20,445 nt of DNA from a virus, in IMG/VR virus record IMGVR_UViG_3300023210_000287, positions 1 to 20,445 of that record; one strand, given 5' to 3'. Below, piece by piece: positions 5,259 to 14,184 of the stretch (within the stretch, counting starts at the first letter, position 1; every line of letters begins with the position of its first letter). Below the pieces are notes generated by a model. That model was not told where the DNA came from, did not search any database, and saw only the letters and a program-made list of their open reading frames with translations. The position numbers and the translations under genes were made by a program.

Positions 5259-7229
5259 ATGGTACACTACATTAGTAAACAAACTTCTAATACTTTTATA
5301 AAAGAATATACTTCTGCTAATATAGAAACAACTAGTATATTAAAAGTAATAGAATATTGTAAAAAACAATCAATTTTATCTATTGATACAGAAACAGAAG
5401 GCTTATTTAATCATAAAAATAAAATTATTATGTTTCAAATAGGAGATGACAAACATCAATTTGTAATTGACACTAGAGGAATAAGTTTAAAATCTTTTAA
5501 AATTATTTTAGAAAATCCTAATATAATTAAAGTACTTCAAAATGCTTCTTTTGATTATAAATTTTTAAGAAAAGAAGGTATTATGTTAAATAATATTTGG
5601 GACACTCAAATAGCAGAAATGATTTTAACTACAGGACTAAATAAAAGAAATGTATCTTTACAGGCCTTATGTTTGAAGTATTTAAATATAGAATTAGATA
5701 AAACAGTTAGAAATCAATTTATAAATTTAAATGGACTACCTTTTACTGAGAAGCAAATTACTTATGGAGCTAAAGATGTTAAATATTTGTTACAAATAAG
5801 AAAACAACAATTAATAGAACTTGAAAATTATGATTTATTAAATTGTATGAAACTTGAAAATAAATTTGTAGATGTTTTAGCAGATATTGAGTATAATGGT
5901 TTTTATGTAGATACTAATATGTGGTTAAAATTAGGAGAACAAAATAATTCAAAACTTATTGCAGCTAAAAAAGAGTTAGATAATTATATTATTGACAATG
6001 ATTATAATTCTTTTATTGACTATCAATTAGATATGTTTAGTGAAGATAAAAAATGTTTAATAAGTTGGGACTCGCCTATGCAAGTAGTTAAATTTTTAAA
6101 AGTATTAGGTGTAGAAACATCTATTAAAGATAAAAAAACAGGAAAAATAAAAGATACTTGTGAAGAAAAAAATATAAGTAAATATAAAAAGAAATTTCCA
6201 TTTTTAAAACTATATTTTAAATATAAAGCAATTGCTAAAGAAGTGAGTACTTATGGTGTTAATTTCTTATCCAATGTAAATAAAACAACAGGAAGGATTC
6301 ATTCTAATTATTGGCAAATAATCTCTACAGGAAGAATTAGTAGTCATAATCCTAATCTTCAAAATATACCAGCAAAAGTAGAAAAAGATGGAACTCAGCC
6401 TTTTAGAGAATGTTTTAGAGGTTATAAAGATAATATATTACTTGTAGCTGATTATTCTCAACAAGAACCTAGAGTTACTGCAGATAAATGTAAAGACCCT
6501 GCTTTAATTGATTTTTATTTAACTGGAGATGGAGATACTCATTCTATGGTAAGTAGTAAAATGTTTTCAGTAATAGAAGGAAAAGAAGTTATAATTAAAA
6601 AAGGAGACCCTAGAAGACAAATAGGAAAAGTTTTAAATTTAAAATTAGACTATGGAGGTTCTGCATATACTGTAAAAGATGATTTAAATACTACAGAAGA
6701 AGAGGCACAAGTATTTATAAATGCTTTAATAAAAGCTTTTCCTGAAAAAAGAAAATATTTTGATAATGCTTTTAAAAAATCTTTACAACAAGGGTATATA
6801 TTGATTGATGAAGTAACAAAAAGAAAATCTTTTAGTGAAGATTTTGAAACTTTAAAAAATTATACAGACGCTTTAGACAAATTAAATAAGAATAAAGCAG
6901 ATAAAGCAGGATTTAATTGGAGTGAATTTTATAAATTAAAAGGAAAAATACAAAGAAATAGTCAGAATTATCCTATACAAGGAACTTCAGGATCTATGAC
7001 AAAATTAGCAGCTATTTATTTAAAACAAGAATTATTAAAAAAAGAAATTTATGATAAAGTATGGATAGTTAATTTAGTACATGATGAAATTGTAGTAGAA
7101 ACTTCTAATGATTATAGTGAAGAAGTTAGTAAATTAATTACATTATGCATGGAAAAAGCAGGAAAAGTTTTTTGTAAAACCATTCCTATGATAGCAGAAA
7201 CAGTAAAAAGTAAATATTGGACACATTAA
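5259..7229 (+). CDS. Family A DNA polymerase with 3'-5' exonuclease, 656 aa
   Basis: Replicative DNA polymerase I type enzyme without a 5'-3' exonuclease domain. The DEDD exonuclease occupies about 30-190: SIDTETEG with Asp43 and Glu45, NASFDYKF with Asp99, YGAKDVKYL with Asp173. The polymerase domain shows the template motif GRISSHNPNLQNIP (358-371), motif A VADYSQQEPR with Asp398, the O-helix RQIGKVLNLKLDYGG (453-467, Arg453, Lys457, Tyr465) and motif C LVHDEIVVE with Asp609. The position equal to Klenow Phe762 is Leu461, the Leu type reported in many environmental phage polymerases. The length is typical of phage PolA. It sits between the small-gene block and the amidoligase cluster, away from the other replication genes; the 5' nuclease function is probably supplied by the separate gene at the right edge. 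Confidence 0.95.
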   Translation: MVHYISKQTSNTFIKEYTSANIETTSILKVIEYCKKQSILSIDTETEGLFNHKNKIIMFQIGDDKHQFVIDTRGISLKSFKIILENPNIIKVLQNASFDYKFLRKEGIMLNNIWDTQIAEMILTTGLNKRNVSLQALCLKYLNIELDKTVRNQFINLNGLPFTEKQITYGAKDVKYLLQIRKQQLIELENYDLLNCMKLENKFVDVLADIEYNGFYVDTNMWLKLGEQNNSKLIAAKKELDNYIIDNDYNSFIDYQLDMFSEDKKCLISWDSPMQVVKFLKVLGVETSIKDKKTGKIKDTCEEKNISKYKKKFPFLKLYFKYKAIAKEVSTYGVNFLSNVNKTTGRIHSNYWQIISTGRISSHNPNLQNIPAKVEKDGTQPFRECFRGYKDNILLVADYSQQEPRVTADKCKDPALIDFYLTGDGDTHSMVSSKMFSVIEGKEVIIKKGDPRRQIGKVLNLKLDYGGSAYTVKDDLNTTEEEAQVFINALIKAFPEKRKYFDNAFKKSLQQGYILIDEVTKRKSFSEDFETLKNYTDALDKLNKNKADKAGFNWSEFYKLKGKIQRNSQNYPIQGTSGSMTKLAAIYLKQELLKKEIYDKVWIVNLVHDEIVVETSNDYSEEVSKLITLCMEKAGKVFCKTIPMIAETVKSKYWTH

Positions 7230-7238
7230 TATAGTAAA

Positions 7239-8057
7239 ATGAATAAAAAAATAAATAATATAACTTTAGGGTGTGATCCTGAAGTTTTTTTGCGTAATAA
7301 GCAAGGGGAATTTATAGCGTCTTGTGGAAAGTTTGGTGGAACTAAGCAATCACCTTTAAAATTAACAGATGTTGGACATTATATGCAAGAAGACAATGTT
7401 GCATTAGAGTTTAATATTCCTCCAGTTATTGATAAAAAATCTTTTAATAGAGAGATAAATATTGCTTTGAATTTAATACAAGAAAAAGCTAATAATTTAA
7501 ATTTAAATTTGGCAATAGAATCTTCAGGAATATTTAAAGAGGAAGAATTACAACACCCGGCAGCAAAAGCTTTTGGATGTAGCTCTGATTATAATGCCTG
7601 GACAAAAAGAATAAATAAAAAACCTTCTCCTAATACTAATCTAAGAACTTGTGGTGGTCATATACATATTGGTTATGATAATCCTACATTAAATACTAAT
7701 TTAGAAATAATTAAAACTATGGATTTATTTTTAGGACTTCCTAGTTTATTTATAGATGATGATGTAGAAAGAAGAACAATGTATGGAAAAGCAGGATGTT
7801 TTAGAAATAAAAGTTTTGGTGTAGAATATAGAGTTTTATCTAATTTTTGGTTAAAATCAAATGAATTAATTAATTGGGCTTATGATAATACTTTAGAAGC
7901 TATTAATTTTATAAATAATAATACAGAAATTAATACTTATTCTAAAGATATTCAAAAAGTAATTAATACTAATGATAAATCATCTGCAGTAGATATTTTA
8001 AAATATTACAACATTCATTTGCCAATTTTAAAAAAAGTTAAAAATTATAAAAATTAA
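7239..8057 (+). CDS. Amidoligase, phiEco32 type-2-like (GS/COOH-NH2 ligase fold), 272 aa
   Basis: Predicted ATP-dependent carboxylate-amine ligase. Features match the phiEco32-like amidoligase type 2 family: an early acidic metal motif TLGCDPEVF (9-17, Asp13, Glu15), QEDNVALEFNIPP with Glu51 and Glu57, a His-rich strand CGGHIHIGY (138-146), and EYRVLSNFW (196-204, Glu196, Arg198). These are the expected acidic and basic positions for Mg-ATP and substrate binding in the glutamine-synthetase-like fold. It is the first gene of an eight-gene run of amide-bond enzymes. The family was placed among amidoligases by comparative genomics (Iyer and colleagues, 2009); I know of no certain substrate. The partner ligases are the ATP-grasp at 9462 and the second amidoligase at 12613. 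Confidence 0.85.
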   Translation: MNKKINNITLGCDPEVFLRNKQGEFIASCGKFGGTKQSPLKLTDVGHYMQEDNVALEFNIPPVIDKKSFNREINIALNLIQEKANNLNLNLAIESSGIFKEEELQHPAAKAFGCSSDYNAWTKRINKKPSPNTNLRTCGGHIHIGYDNPTLNTNLEIIKTMDLFLGLPSLFIDDDVERRTMYGKAGCFRNKSFGVEYRVLSNFWLKSNELINWAYDNTLEAINFINNNTEINTYSKDIQKVINTNDKSSAVDILKYYNIHLPILKKVKNYKN

Positions 8058-8062
8058 TAGTA

Positions 8063-9451
8063 ATGAGTCAAGAAAAATATGAAACAATAGACCCTCCTAT
8101 AATTAAAAAGGTACGTTGTAAAAGTTTACATAAATACACAGGTAATGTATTAAAATATAAAGAAATTTATAAAGTACTAAAAGAAAAAAAAGATTCAAAA
8201 GGTAATGTATACGCATATAAATTAATGGATTTAGAAGGGAATATATTAAAATCTTATTATTTTAAATGGAGATTTTATGATATTGATTTAATTTCTGATA
8301 GCTCTTTAATTAAATCCAAAATAGCCACTGTGCATGAAAATATGGGACTTCATTTTTATTTATATTCTTTAAATGATTCTATAGCAGCTTTTTCTTTTAT
8401 TTATAAAAAAGAAGTTATAAGTTATTTTTTAAATAGTACTTCGAACAATATGCTAACAGAAGATACTTATGTAGAAATGTTAAATATTCCTGCAATAACA
8501 GAAACTATAACTTTTTTAAATGTAGAAGAAATTACAAATAGAATAAATTTTCTTATATCTAAAAATATTATAGTTAAAGATAATGATAGTATAAGATTAA
8601 CTTCTAATGCTATTTATATTTTAGAACTGTGTGTAGGGGAAAAACTTGATGGTAACAAACATTTTCTCGATAAAGAAATACTTTTAAATGATTTATATAA
8701 ACTACAATCAAGTTGTTTTAAACCATTTATAGAGCCTATGAATTCATTACAAGGGATTAATCCTTATAATAATTATTTTTTAGCAACTAATAATATTCCT
8801 GCATTTGTTTTTATATTTTTTAAAAAAGTAAATGAATATACTAATGCTAATACTATTGCAAATTTTAAAACTACATTACATGACTATATATGTAATAAAT
8901 TTTCTTTTTATTATAAAAAAGATAATGAATTTATAAATAATCAAACCTATGTAAAGTTAACTAAAGAAATTCATAATTTTACTTATGGAAAGCCTTATTT
9001 AGTATTAAATTCAGAAAAAATAAGAAATACTTTAGAAATAATTAAATTAGAAACAGATAATGCTAATGTATTTAAATATATAGATAAAAGATATTTAAAA
9101 ATCATAGAAGAAGAAGATACTATCCCTTTATTTATGTTTCATAAGTTTACAAAAAGTCTTTCTTCGGATACACTTTTAAATTATATAGATATAACTGTTC
9201 ATAAACTTTGTGCTATTTTCCTTTTATCTCAATATAAATTCAAAAAGAATATAGTTATAAAAAATGAAGATAAAAATATTATAAAGGAGCAAATATTAAA
9301 ACAAATAATTTCCTGTTTAGGAAGTACGCCTTTATATAATACTAAGTCGTGGTTTCATAGAAGCGTAATTGAAACTGAAGAACCTTTTGAAATAAATTCT
9401 AAAAAATTAGAACTTCAAATAAAAGCTGAAAATGGCTTTAATATTTTTTAA
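8063..9451 (+). CDS. Unrecognised 462-aa protein inside the amidoligase cluster
   Basis: No family recognised. Residues 15-75 look like a small beta-rich domain (VYAYKLMDLEGNILKSYYF). Residues 153-187 (NVEEITNRINFLISKNIIV, then IRLTSNAIYIL) have the helix-turn-helix plus wing pattern of a winged helix. Residues about 200-440 are mostly helical and Lys/Asn rich. There is no catalytic motif, signal peptide or membrane segment. It lies five bases after the first amidoligase and ten before the ATP-grasp gene, so it is almost certainly co-expressed with them. It could be a carrier or substrate protein, a scaffold, a regulator or an unrelated replication protein. Confidence 0.8.
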   Translation: MSQEKYETIDPPIIKKVRCKSLHKYTGNVLKYKEIYKVLKEKKDSKGNVYAYKLMDLEGNILKSYYFKWRFYDIDLISDSSLIKSKIATVHENMGLHFYLYSLNDSIAAFSFIYKKEVISYFLNSTSNNMLTEDTYVEMLNIPAITETITFLNVEEITNRINFLISKNIIVKDNDSIRLTSNAIYILELCVGEKLDGNKHFLDKEILLNDLYKLQSSCFKPFIEPMNSLQGINPYNNYFLATNNIPAFVFIFFKKVNEYTNANTIANFKTTLHDYICNKFSFYYKKDNEFINNQTYVKLTKEIHNFTYGKPYLVLNSEKIRNTLEIIKLETDNANVFKYIDKRYLKIIEEEDTIPLFMFHKFTKSLSSDTLLNYIDITVHKLCAIFLLSQYKFKKNIVIKNEDKNIIKEQILKQIISCLGSTPLYNTKSWFHRSVIETEEPFEINSKKLELQIKAENGFNIF

Positions 9452-9461
9452 ATAAAAAATT

Positions 9462-10256
9462 ATGTTAAAATATCTAAGAGTACGTAGTCGTCATCCTAGT
9501 CATGACATACTTAGAAAACCTACCTTTATTTATCCTGAAAGAAAAGGTATTTTATTACCAGTATTTGCCTGTATTAGATTAGGTAGCACTTCTAAAATAA
9601 ATCCTAAATTTTTAGAAATTAATACTATTAATGCAATTAAAACTTCTTCTAATAAACTTTTAATGAAGAATGCTTTTAAAAAAAATAATATTAATTCTCC
9701 TAAATTTTGGGAAACAAAAGAAGATTTGTTAAATGAAAATGAAATCCCTTATCCTTTAGTAGCTAAAAAAATATATGGATCTAGAGGTTACGGGATTACA
9801 AAAATAAAAAATCCTCCTGAATTAAATGAATTTTTAGAAAATGAATATAATGATTCTTATTATTTTGAAAAGTATTATAAATATCTAAGAGAATATAGAA
9901 TACATGTTACAGAATTAGGTGCTTTTTATACTTGTAGAAAAATGCTAAAAACAAATACTCCTGAAAATTTAAAATTTGTAAGAAATAATAATAATTGTGT
10001 ATGGTTTTTAGAAAGTAATCCTAAATTTAATAAACCTATTAATTGGGACATAATAGAAAAACAATGTGTTAATGCATTAAAAGCTGTAGGATTAGATATA
10101 GGGGCATGTGATGTTAGAGTAGCTGCATATCCTGATGAAGATGGGTATCATTATTTTAAAATTATAGAAATAAATTCAGCTCCTAGTTTTGGAGAAAATA
10201 CAGCAAAAGAGTATTTAAAAATAATTCCGCTAATAATAAAAAATAAACTGAAATAA
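9462..10256 (+). CDS. ATP-grasp ligase (RimK/YheC-like), 264 aa
   Basis: Predicted ATP-dependent carboxylate-amine or peptide ligase. Residues 47-70 hold the start of the fold (INPKFLEINT, then NKLLMKNAFKKNNI, the usual 'K...K..l...gIp.P' segment). PLVAKKIYGSRGYGI (98-112) supplies the ATP-binding Lys and the flexible glycine loop. YYFEKYYK (133-140, Glu136) is the adenine-side acidic strand, and REYRIHV follows. CDVRVAA (216-222) and KIIEINSAPSFG (233-244, Glu236, Asn238) are the metal-binding end. The N-terminal pre-ATP-grasp region is short. It is embedded in the amidoligase cluster, with a two-gene step to the cyclotransferase, and resembles ligases that add single amino acids to a protein or peptide end. 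Substrate unknown. Confidence 0.88.
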   Translation: MLKYLRVRSRHPSHDILRKPTFIYPERKGILLPVFACIRLGSTSKINPKFLEINTINAIKTSSNKLLMKNAFKKNNINSPKFWETKEDLLNENEIPYPLVAKKIYGSRGYGITKIKNPPELNEFLENEYNDSYYFEKYYKYLREYRIHVTELGAFYTCRKMLKTNTPENLKFVRNNNNCVWFLESNPKFNKPINWDIIEKQCVNALKAVGLDIGACDVRVAAYPDEDGYHYFKIIEINSAPSFGENTAKEYLKIIPLIIKNKLK

Positions 10257-10257
10257 A

Positions 10258-10866
10258 ATGACTAGAAATGAATTTCTTACAGAGTATGACCAAAATTTAA
10301 GTGAATTTTGTGAAAATGCATCTAATATATGGGAGGCTTTAAAATTTAGTAATAATAAAATTAAAAAATCAGATATAGTTTCTATTGAATTTAATAATTT
10401 AGAAGATGATACTGATATCCCTGGATTATTCAGAAATTCTGACTATCCAAGTATAGAAGTGACTGTAAATACAAAAAAATGTTCCGATAGTAATTCTGTA
10501 TATAGATTTTTAATATTATGTTATCCTAATTGTTGTGGAATAGCTATATTATATGGGGTAGAATTTGTATATTCGGGAGAAAAGTATGGTAAACAGGAAA
10601 ATACAACAGCAGTTTTATGTCTTTTAAAAGAAATATGCAGTTTATTAGGTTATGGGTCTTGTCAATATGTATGTACATCTTATCAGGATAGTGTAATTGC
10701 TTCTTTAGAAGATCTAGACTTTAAAAAAGTTCATGAGTCTCTCCCAAGAGTAAATTATGAAAGAGTTTATGAAGATGACGATGACTATGATTCGGAATAT
10801 GAATGGGAAGAAGTAGAAGAACATGAAAAAAAAATATATACTTATCAATTAAATTTAAATAATTAA
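10258..10866 (+). CDS. Unrecognised 202-aa protein with acidic tail, in cluster
   Basis: Begins one base after the ATP-grasp stop. The N-terminal part is helical (RNEFLTEYDQNLSEFCENASNIW). The middle (60-105) is beta-like (PSIEVTV, YRFLILCYPNCCGIAILYG). Residues 113-157 (NTTAVLCLLKEICSLLGY, then SYQDSVIASLEDLDFKKV) faintly recall the second half of GNAT acetyltransferases ('..a..lye.lGF..v'), but the acyl-CoA loop is not clear. Residues 171-190 are strongly acidic (EDDDDYDSEYEWEEVEEHE). With Cys75, 88, 92, 93, 121, 127, 135 and 139 it is Cys-rich for a cytosolic protein. Tight position between ligase and cyclotransferase implies a role in the same pathway; which role is unknown. Confidence 0.75.
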   Translation: MTRNEFLTEYDQNLSEFCENASNIWEALKFSNNKIKKSDIVSIEFNNLEDDTDIPGLFRNSDYPSIEVTVNTKKCSDSNSVYRFLILCYPNCCGIAILYGVEFVYSGEKYGKQENTTAVLCLLKEICSLLGYGSCQYVCTSYQDSVIASLEDLDFKKVHESLPRVNYERVYEDDDDYDSEYEWEEVEEHEKKIYTYQLNLNN

Positions 10867-10870
10867 GATT

Positions 10871-11287
10871 ATGAATAAAATGTTATTAATGGTTTATGGA
10901 ACACTAATGAATGATTTCCATAATAATGGTTTACTAAAAGAACAAAAGTATTTAGGTAAATGTGAAACAAAAGAAAAATATACTATGTATGTCAATGGTA
11001 TTCCTTATGTTTTTCCAGATAAAGAAACTTCTACAATAAAAGGTGAATTATGGGAAGTATCAGGGGAAGATTACATACAAGATTTAGATTCTTTAGAGGG
11101 ACATCCTGATTGGTATGAAAGAAAAGAAATAGAAGTTGATTTTAATGGAAAAAGTATAACTGTATGGCTATATTTTATGCCCGATAGTTCAGTAACTTTA
11201 TCTACAATGACTATAATAAAAAATGGAGATTTTGCTAATCCTGAATATGCAAAAAATAATAATTTAATAGAAACAATTAATAATTAA
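10871..11287 (+). CDS. Gamma-glutamyl cyclotransferase-like (AIG2/GGCT) protein, 138 aa
   Basis: Predicted to release an amine from a gamma-glutamyl amide as the glutamyl part cyclises to 5-oxoproline. The family signature VYGTLM is at 8-13 (canonical YGTL). A second block, GELWEVSGEDYIQDLDSLEG (58-77), contains Glu76, the expected catalytic acid, followed by HPDWYERKEIEV, a typical GGCT strand. The length fits the compact AIG2 form. It lies four bases after the 202-aa gene and four before the class II amidotransferase. In butirosin biosynthesis a cyclotransferase (BtrG) removes a protective gamma-glutamyl group added by an ATP-grasp ligase (BtrJ); the same ligase/cyclotransferase pairing is seen here, although the substrate is not known. 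Confidence 0.85.
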   Translation: MNKMLLMVYGTLMNDFHNNGLLKEQKYLGKCETKEKYTMYVNGIPYVFPDKETSTIKGELWEVSGEDYIQDLDSLEGHPDWYERKEIEVDFNGKSITVWLYFMPDSSVTLSTMTIIKNGDFANPEYAKNNNLIETINN

Positions 11288-11291
11288 TAAT

Positions 11292-12635
11292 ATGTGTGGT
11301 ATAATAACAGCGAGTGGATCAATTCCTTTTAGTGTAGATAAATTAAATCTTTTATTTGCGTATAATGAGTCTAGAGGAAAAGATTCTGTAGGATTTTATA
11401 ATGAAAAAGATGATATTCCTTTTGAAAAAAGACTTTATAAAAAAATGGGGCGTGCTTCTTCAGAATTAATTCCAAACCATAGATGGAAAGAAACTAATTT
11501 ATTTTTAGGTCATGTAAGAGCTGCTACAAAAGGTATAGTTAATATAGAAAATTGTCATCCTTTTTTATTTGATAATATTATAGGATGTCATAATGGTACT
11601 CTTAATAATTGGGGAATTCTTAAAAAAGAATACTATTTATCAGAAGAAGTAGACATGGATAGTAAAGTATTTTTTGACTATTTAAATACTTATGATGATT
11701 ATAAAATTTTAGAAGAATTTGATGGGGCTGCAAATGTTTTGTGGGTAGATAAAAGACAACCTAAAAAATTATTTGTATTTAAACATTCAGAACGTAGTCT
11801 ATATAGAGGCGTAATTGAAACTGAAGAAGGAAAAATGATGTATATTTCATCAGTAGAAACTGGATTAGAAGCTATTGGATGTACGAATATTAAAACATTT
11901 AAAGATCAGTATTTATATGAAATAGTAGAAGGGGTAATTATTAAAACAATTAAAATTAAAGCTTCTCCAAGAAAAAGTCTAAGTATAGAGAGGCAAAAAG
12001 AGCTTAATATTTATAAAGAACCTAATAAAATAAAAGAAACGACATTAAAAAATGATCATAGTACTATATTTGAATTAGGGGAATCTATCTCTAAACTAAA
12101 AACTAGCTATGATAGTCCTAAAAGTATGGGCAGAGAAAATGATACATGGGTAACTAATAAACAAAGTGATAAAACAGAATATTATTTCCCAGAGTTTATA
12201 GGTTGTGAAAATATGTTAGTAGAAAAAGTTAATCACCCTGAAATATCACACAAAGAAATAGTATATAGTGATGTTTGCAATTCTTTTATACTTAATTTAT
12301 ATTTTGATTCAGGAGCTTTCTATGAATTTCGTTTAGGATTACCAAGTATTCATTATGATGCTACTAACGGAAAAAAGATTTCAAGTTTATTAAGTCAAGA
12401 ATCTGAAGTTACAGAAGAATTAGTTGATTCTATTATTATGGGTAGTAATATGCAACAAGATATTTCTGAAGCTTTAAAAAATATCGCAAAAGACTTAATA
12501 CCTATTATAGGGGAAAATTCTATTATTTATAATAAATTAACAACACTAATAGAAGAAACAGAAGATTATGCTTCTGATAATGAATTATTAATAGCTAAAA
12601 TTATAGACGAGAATGCAAGAACAGAATTTGAATGA
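11292..12635 (+). CDS. Class II glutamine amidotransferase (Ntn hydrolase) with C-terminal extension, 447 aa
   Basis: Glutaminase domain in residues 1-200: Cys2 as N-terminal nucleophile (MCGIITASGS), RGKDSVGFY (28-36), GHVRAAT (73-79, Arg76), NCHPF (87-91), CHNGTLNNWG (99-108) and MDSKVFFDY (122-130), the order seen in GlmS/AsnB N-terminal domains. It should free ammonia from glutamine. No synthetase or isomerase domain follows; residues 200-447 are an unrecognised extension with SPRKSLSIERQKEL, a beta part (FILNLYFDSGAFYEFRLG, 326-343) and a helical end. The start is fixed by the need for Met-Cys. Ammonia or the glutamyl group might go to one of the cluster ligases. The Ntn fold also includes peptidases, so amide hydrolysis is an alternative. 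Confidence 0.88.
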   Translation: MCGIITASGSIPFSVDKLNLLFAYNESRGKDSVGFYNEKDDIPFEKRLYKKMGRASSELIPNHRWKETNLFLGHVRAATKGIVNIENCHPFLFDNIIGCHNGTLNNWGILKKEYYLSEEVDMDSKVFFDYLNTYDDYKILEEFDGAANVLWVDKRQPKKLFVFKHSERSLYRGVIETEEGKMMYISSVETGLEAIGCTNIKTFKDQYLYEIVEGVIIKTIKIKASPRKSLSIERQKELNIYKEPNKIKETTLKNDHSTIFELGESISKLKTSYDSPKSMGRENDTWVTNKQSDKTEYYFPEFIGCENMLVEKVNHPEISHKEIVYSDVCNSFILNLYFDSGAFYEFRLGLPSIHYDATNGKKISSLLSQESEVTEELVDSIIMGSNMQQDISEALKNIAKDLIPIIGENSIIYNKLTTLIEETEDYASDNELLIAKIIDENARTEFE

Positions 12636-14184
12636 CAAATATATAATAACTAAATCAAATAAAAAAGTACTTCGAAAAAAAGTAGTAGATATAGATGGAG
12701 AATTCTATACTATAACAGGTAAAAATCCAGAAGCTATTTTTTATAATGATGAATATGTTGTAAATACTAAAGAATATGTTTTATTAACATGTGAAAATAG
12801 ATATGAATTAAAAAGAAATACATACGTATTTTTAAGTCTAAAATCCGATAAAACTATTAAGATTAATTATTATTTAAATAGAAATAATATTTATGACTAT
12901 TTAGATATATTAGAAGAAGACCTTAATAAAATACATCCTACAGGTTTTTTTAGTAAATATAAACAACATAGAGGAATCTTATTTTTTGATTATCAAATTA
13001 TTACTAAATTTAAGTTATTTTATAATAACTCTATTAACTCTTTTAGTATTAAAACTATTGATAATATAAATCAAAACCGTAAATATTTAAAAAATGCAGA
13101 GTATGTAGCTCCATGGAAAAAAGTTGGATATATAACCTATTTTAATCATTGGAATTCAGAGAATAGTAAGAAAGAACAAAGAAAAAGAAAAATACTATTA
13201 GGAGAATTTTCACCTACTTTTTTATTATCAGAAGGATTAAAGTATACTTTTGGAGTAGAAATAGAAACTTCTTCAGGACGCATACATAAATTAGAATATA
13301 ATGCAAATAATTTAAATATGAATTGTGACCATGATGGTTCTATTAAAGGAGGAGAATATGTAACTAATGTTTTAACAGGAGATGCTGGTTTTAAACAACT
13401 TCATAAAATAACTTCTTTTTTACAAAGTAGGTGTAAAATAGATAGAAGTTGTGGAATTCATGTTCATATTGGAGGAACTGTATTTAATAAATCATTTTCA
13501 GTATTTTCATATTTATTAGGAGTAAAACTACAAAATGATTTATTTAAAATGCTACCTAAAAGTAGAAGACATAATAAATTTTGTGGAGATTTACCTAATT
13601 TTAATTTTAATGAAATACTTAAAGAATATGGTTATAATTATGGGGTAGAAATAGCTTATGATTATTTATTTAGAGAGCTTTCCAGCGGTACAAAGTTAAG
13701 TAGAAATGCAAATAAAAAGTTTAATCATCCTTATGGTAGATATTGTGGACAGTATCACGATGTTGAATTTGATACTATTCTAAGATATAAATGGTTAAAT
13801 TTAGTACCATGTAATTTTAATGTAAGGCATTTTGATTTTTATAATTTAACAAAAAAAGAAAGGTCAATAGCAAGAACTGATTTACCTTTCACTATTGAAT
13901 TTAGAAATCATTCTGCAAGTTTAAATTATGTTAAAATTAAAAACTGGGTACTTATTTGTATGGCATTTGTTAATTATGTTGAAAATCATAAGGAAGAAAT
14001 CTTAAAAAAAGAGTTTATTACTATTGAAGACATAATTAAAAAAGTATATAAAAAGAATTCTAAATATCTTTTAGACTATATTGAAAGTAGAAAAAATCAT
14101 TTTAATAATATTAACGAAGAAGTAGAAGTAAATAATTTTAAAGCTCCTGATTCAATTAACTTTAATCAACTATTATGTGTATAA
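12613..14184 (+). CDS. Putative amidoligase (PF12224-like) with N-terminal extension, 523 aa
   Basis: Second, distinct GS-fold amidoligase. The ligase domain is residues about 205-465: KYTFGVEIETSSG (210-222, Glu216, Glu218), CDHDGSIKGGEYV (238-250), CGIHVHIGG (280-288, His283, His285) and FTIEFRNHSASLN (426-438, Glu429, Arg431), then the helix VLICMAFVNYVEN. These are the acidic and His/Arg positions conserved in putative amidoligases. Residues 1-200 are an unrecognised extension, beginning with beta-like segments (KYIITKSNKKVL, YVVNTKEYVLLTCENRYEL). The gene overlaps the upstream amidotransferase by 23 bases and the downstream one by 10, so all three are probably made together, suggesting a ligase supplied by one or both glutaminases. 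Substrate unknown. Confidence 0.85.
   Translation: MQEQNLNDKYIITKSNKKVLRKKVVDIDGEFYTITGKNPEAIFYNDEYVVNTKEYVLLTCENRYELKRNTYVFLSLKSDKTIKINYYLNRNNIYDYLDILEEDLNKIHPTGFFSKYKQHRGILFFDYQIITKFKLFYNNSINSFSIKTIDNINQNRKYLKNAEYVAPWKKVGYITYFNHWNSENSKKEQRKRKILLGEFSPTFLLSEGLKYTFGVEIETSSGRIHKLEYNANNLNMNCDHDGSIKGGEYVTNVLTGDAGFKQLHKITSFLQSRCKIDRSCGIHVHIGGTVFNKSFSVFSYLLGVKLQNDLFKMLPKSRRHNKFCGDLPNFNFNEILKEYGYNYGVEIAYDYLFRELSSGTKLSRNANKKFNHPYGRYCGQYHDVEFDTILRYKWLNLVPCNFNVRHFDFYNLTKKERSIARTDLPFTIEFRNHSASLNYVKIKNWVLICMAFVNYVENHKEEILKKEFITIEDIIKKVYKKNSKYLLDYIESRKNHFNNINEEVEVNNFKAPDSINFNQLLCV

Noticed and set aside
12632-12646. ATGA overlap at the end of the 447-aa amidotransferase as the start of the next gene
   Set aside because: This ATG opens only four codons before a stop; the amidoligase frame uses the ATG at 12613 instead.
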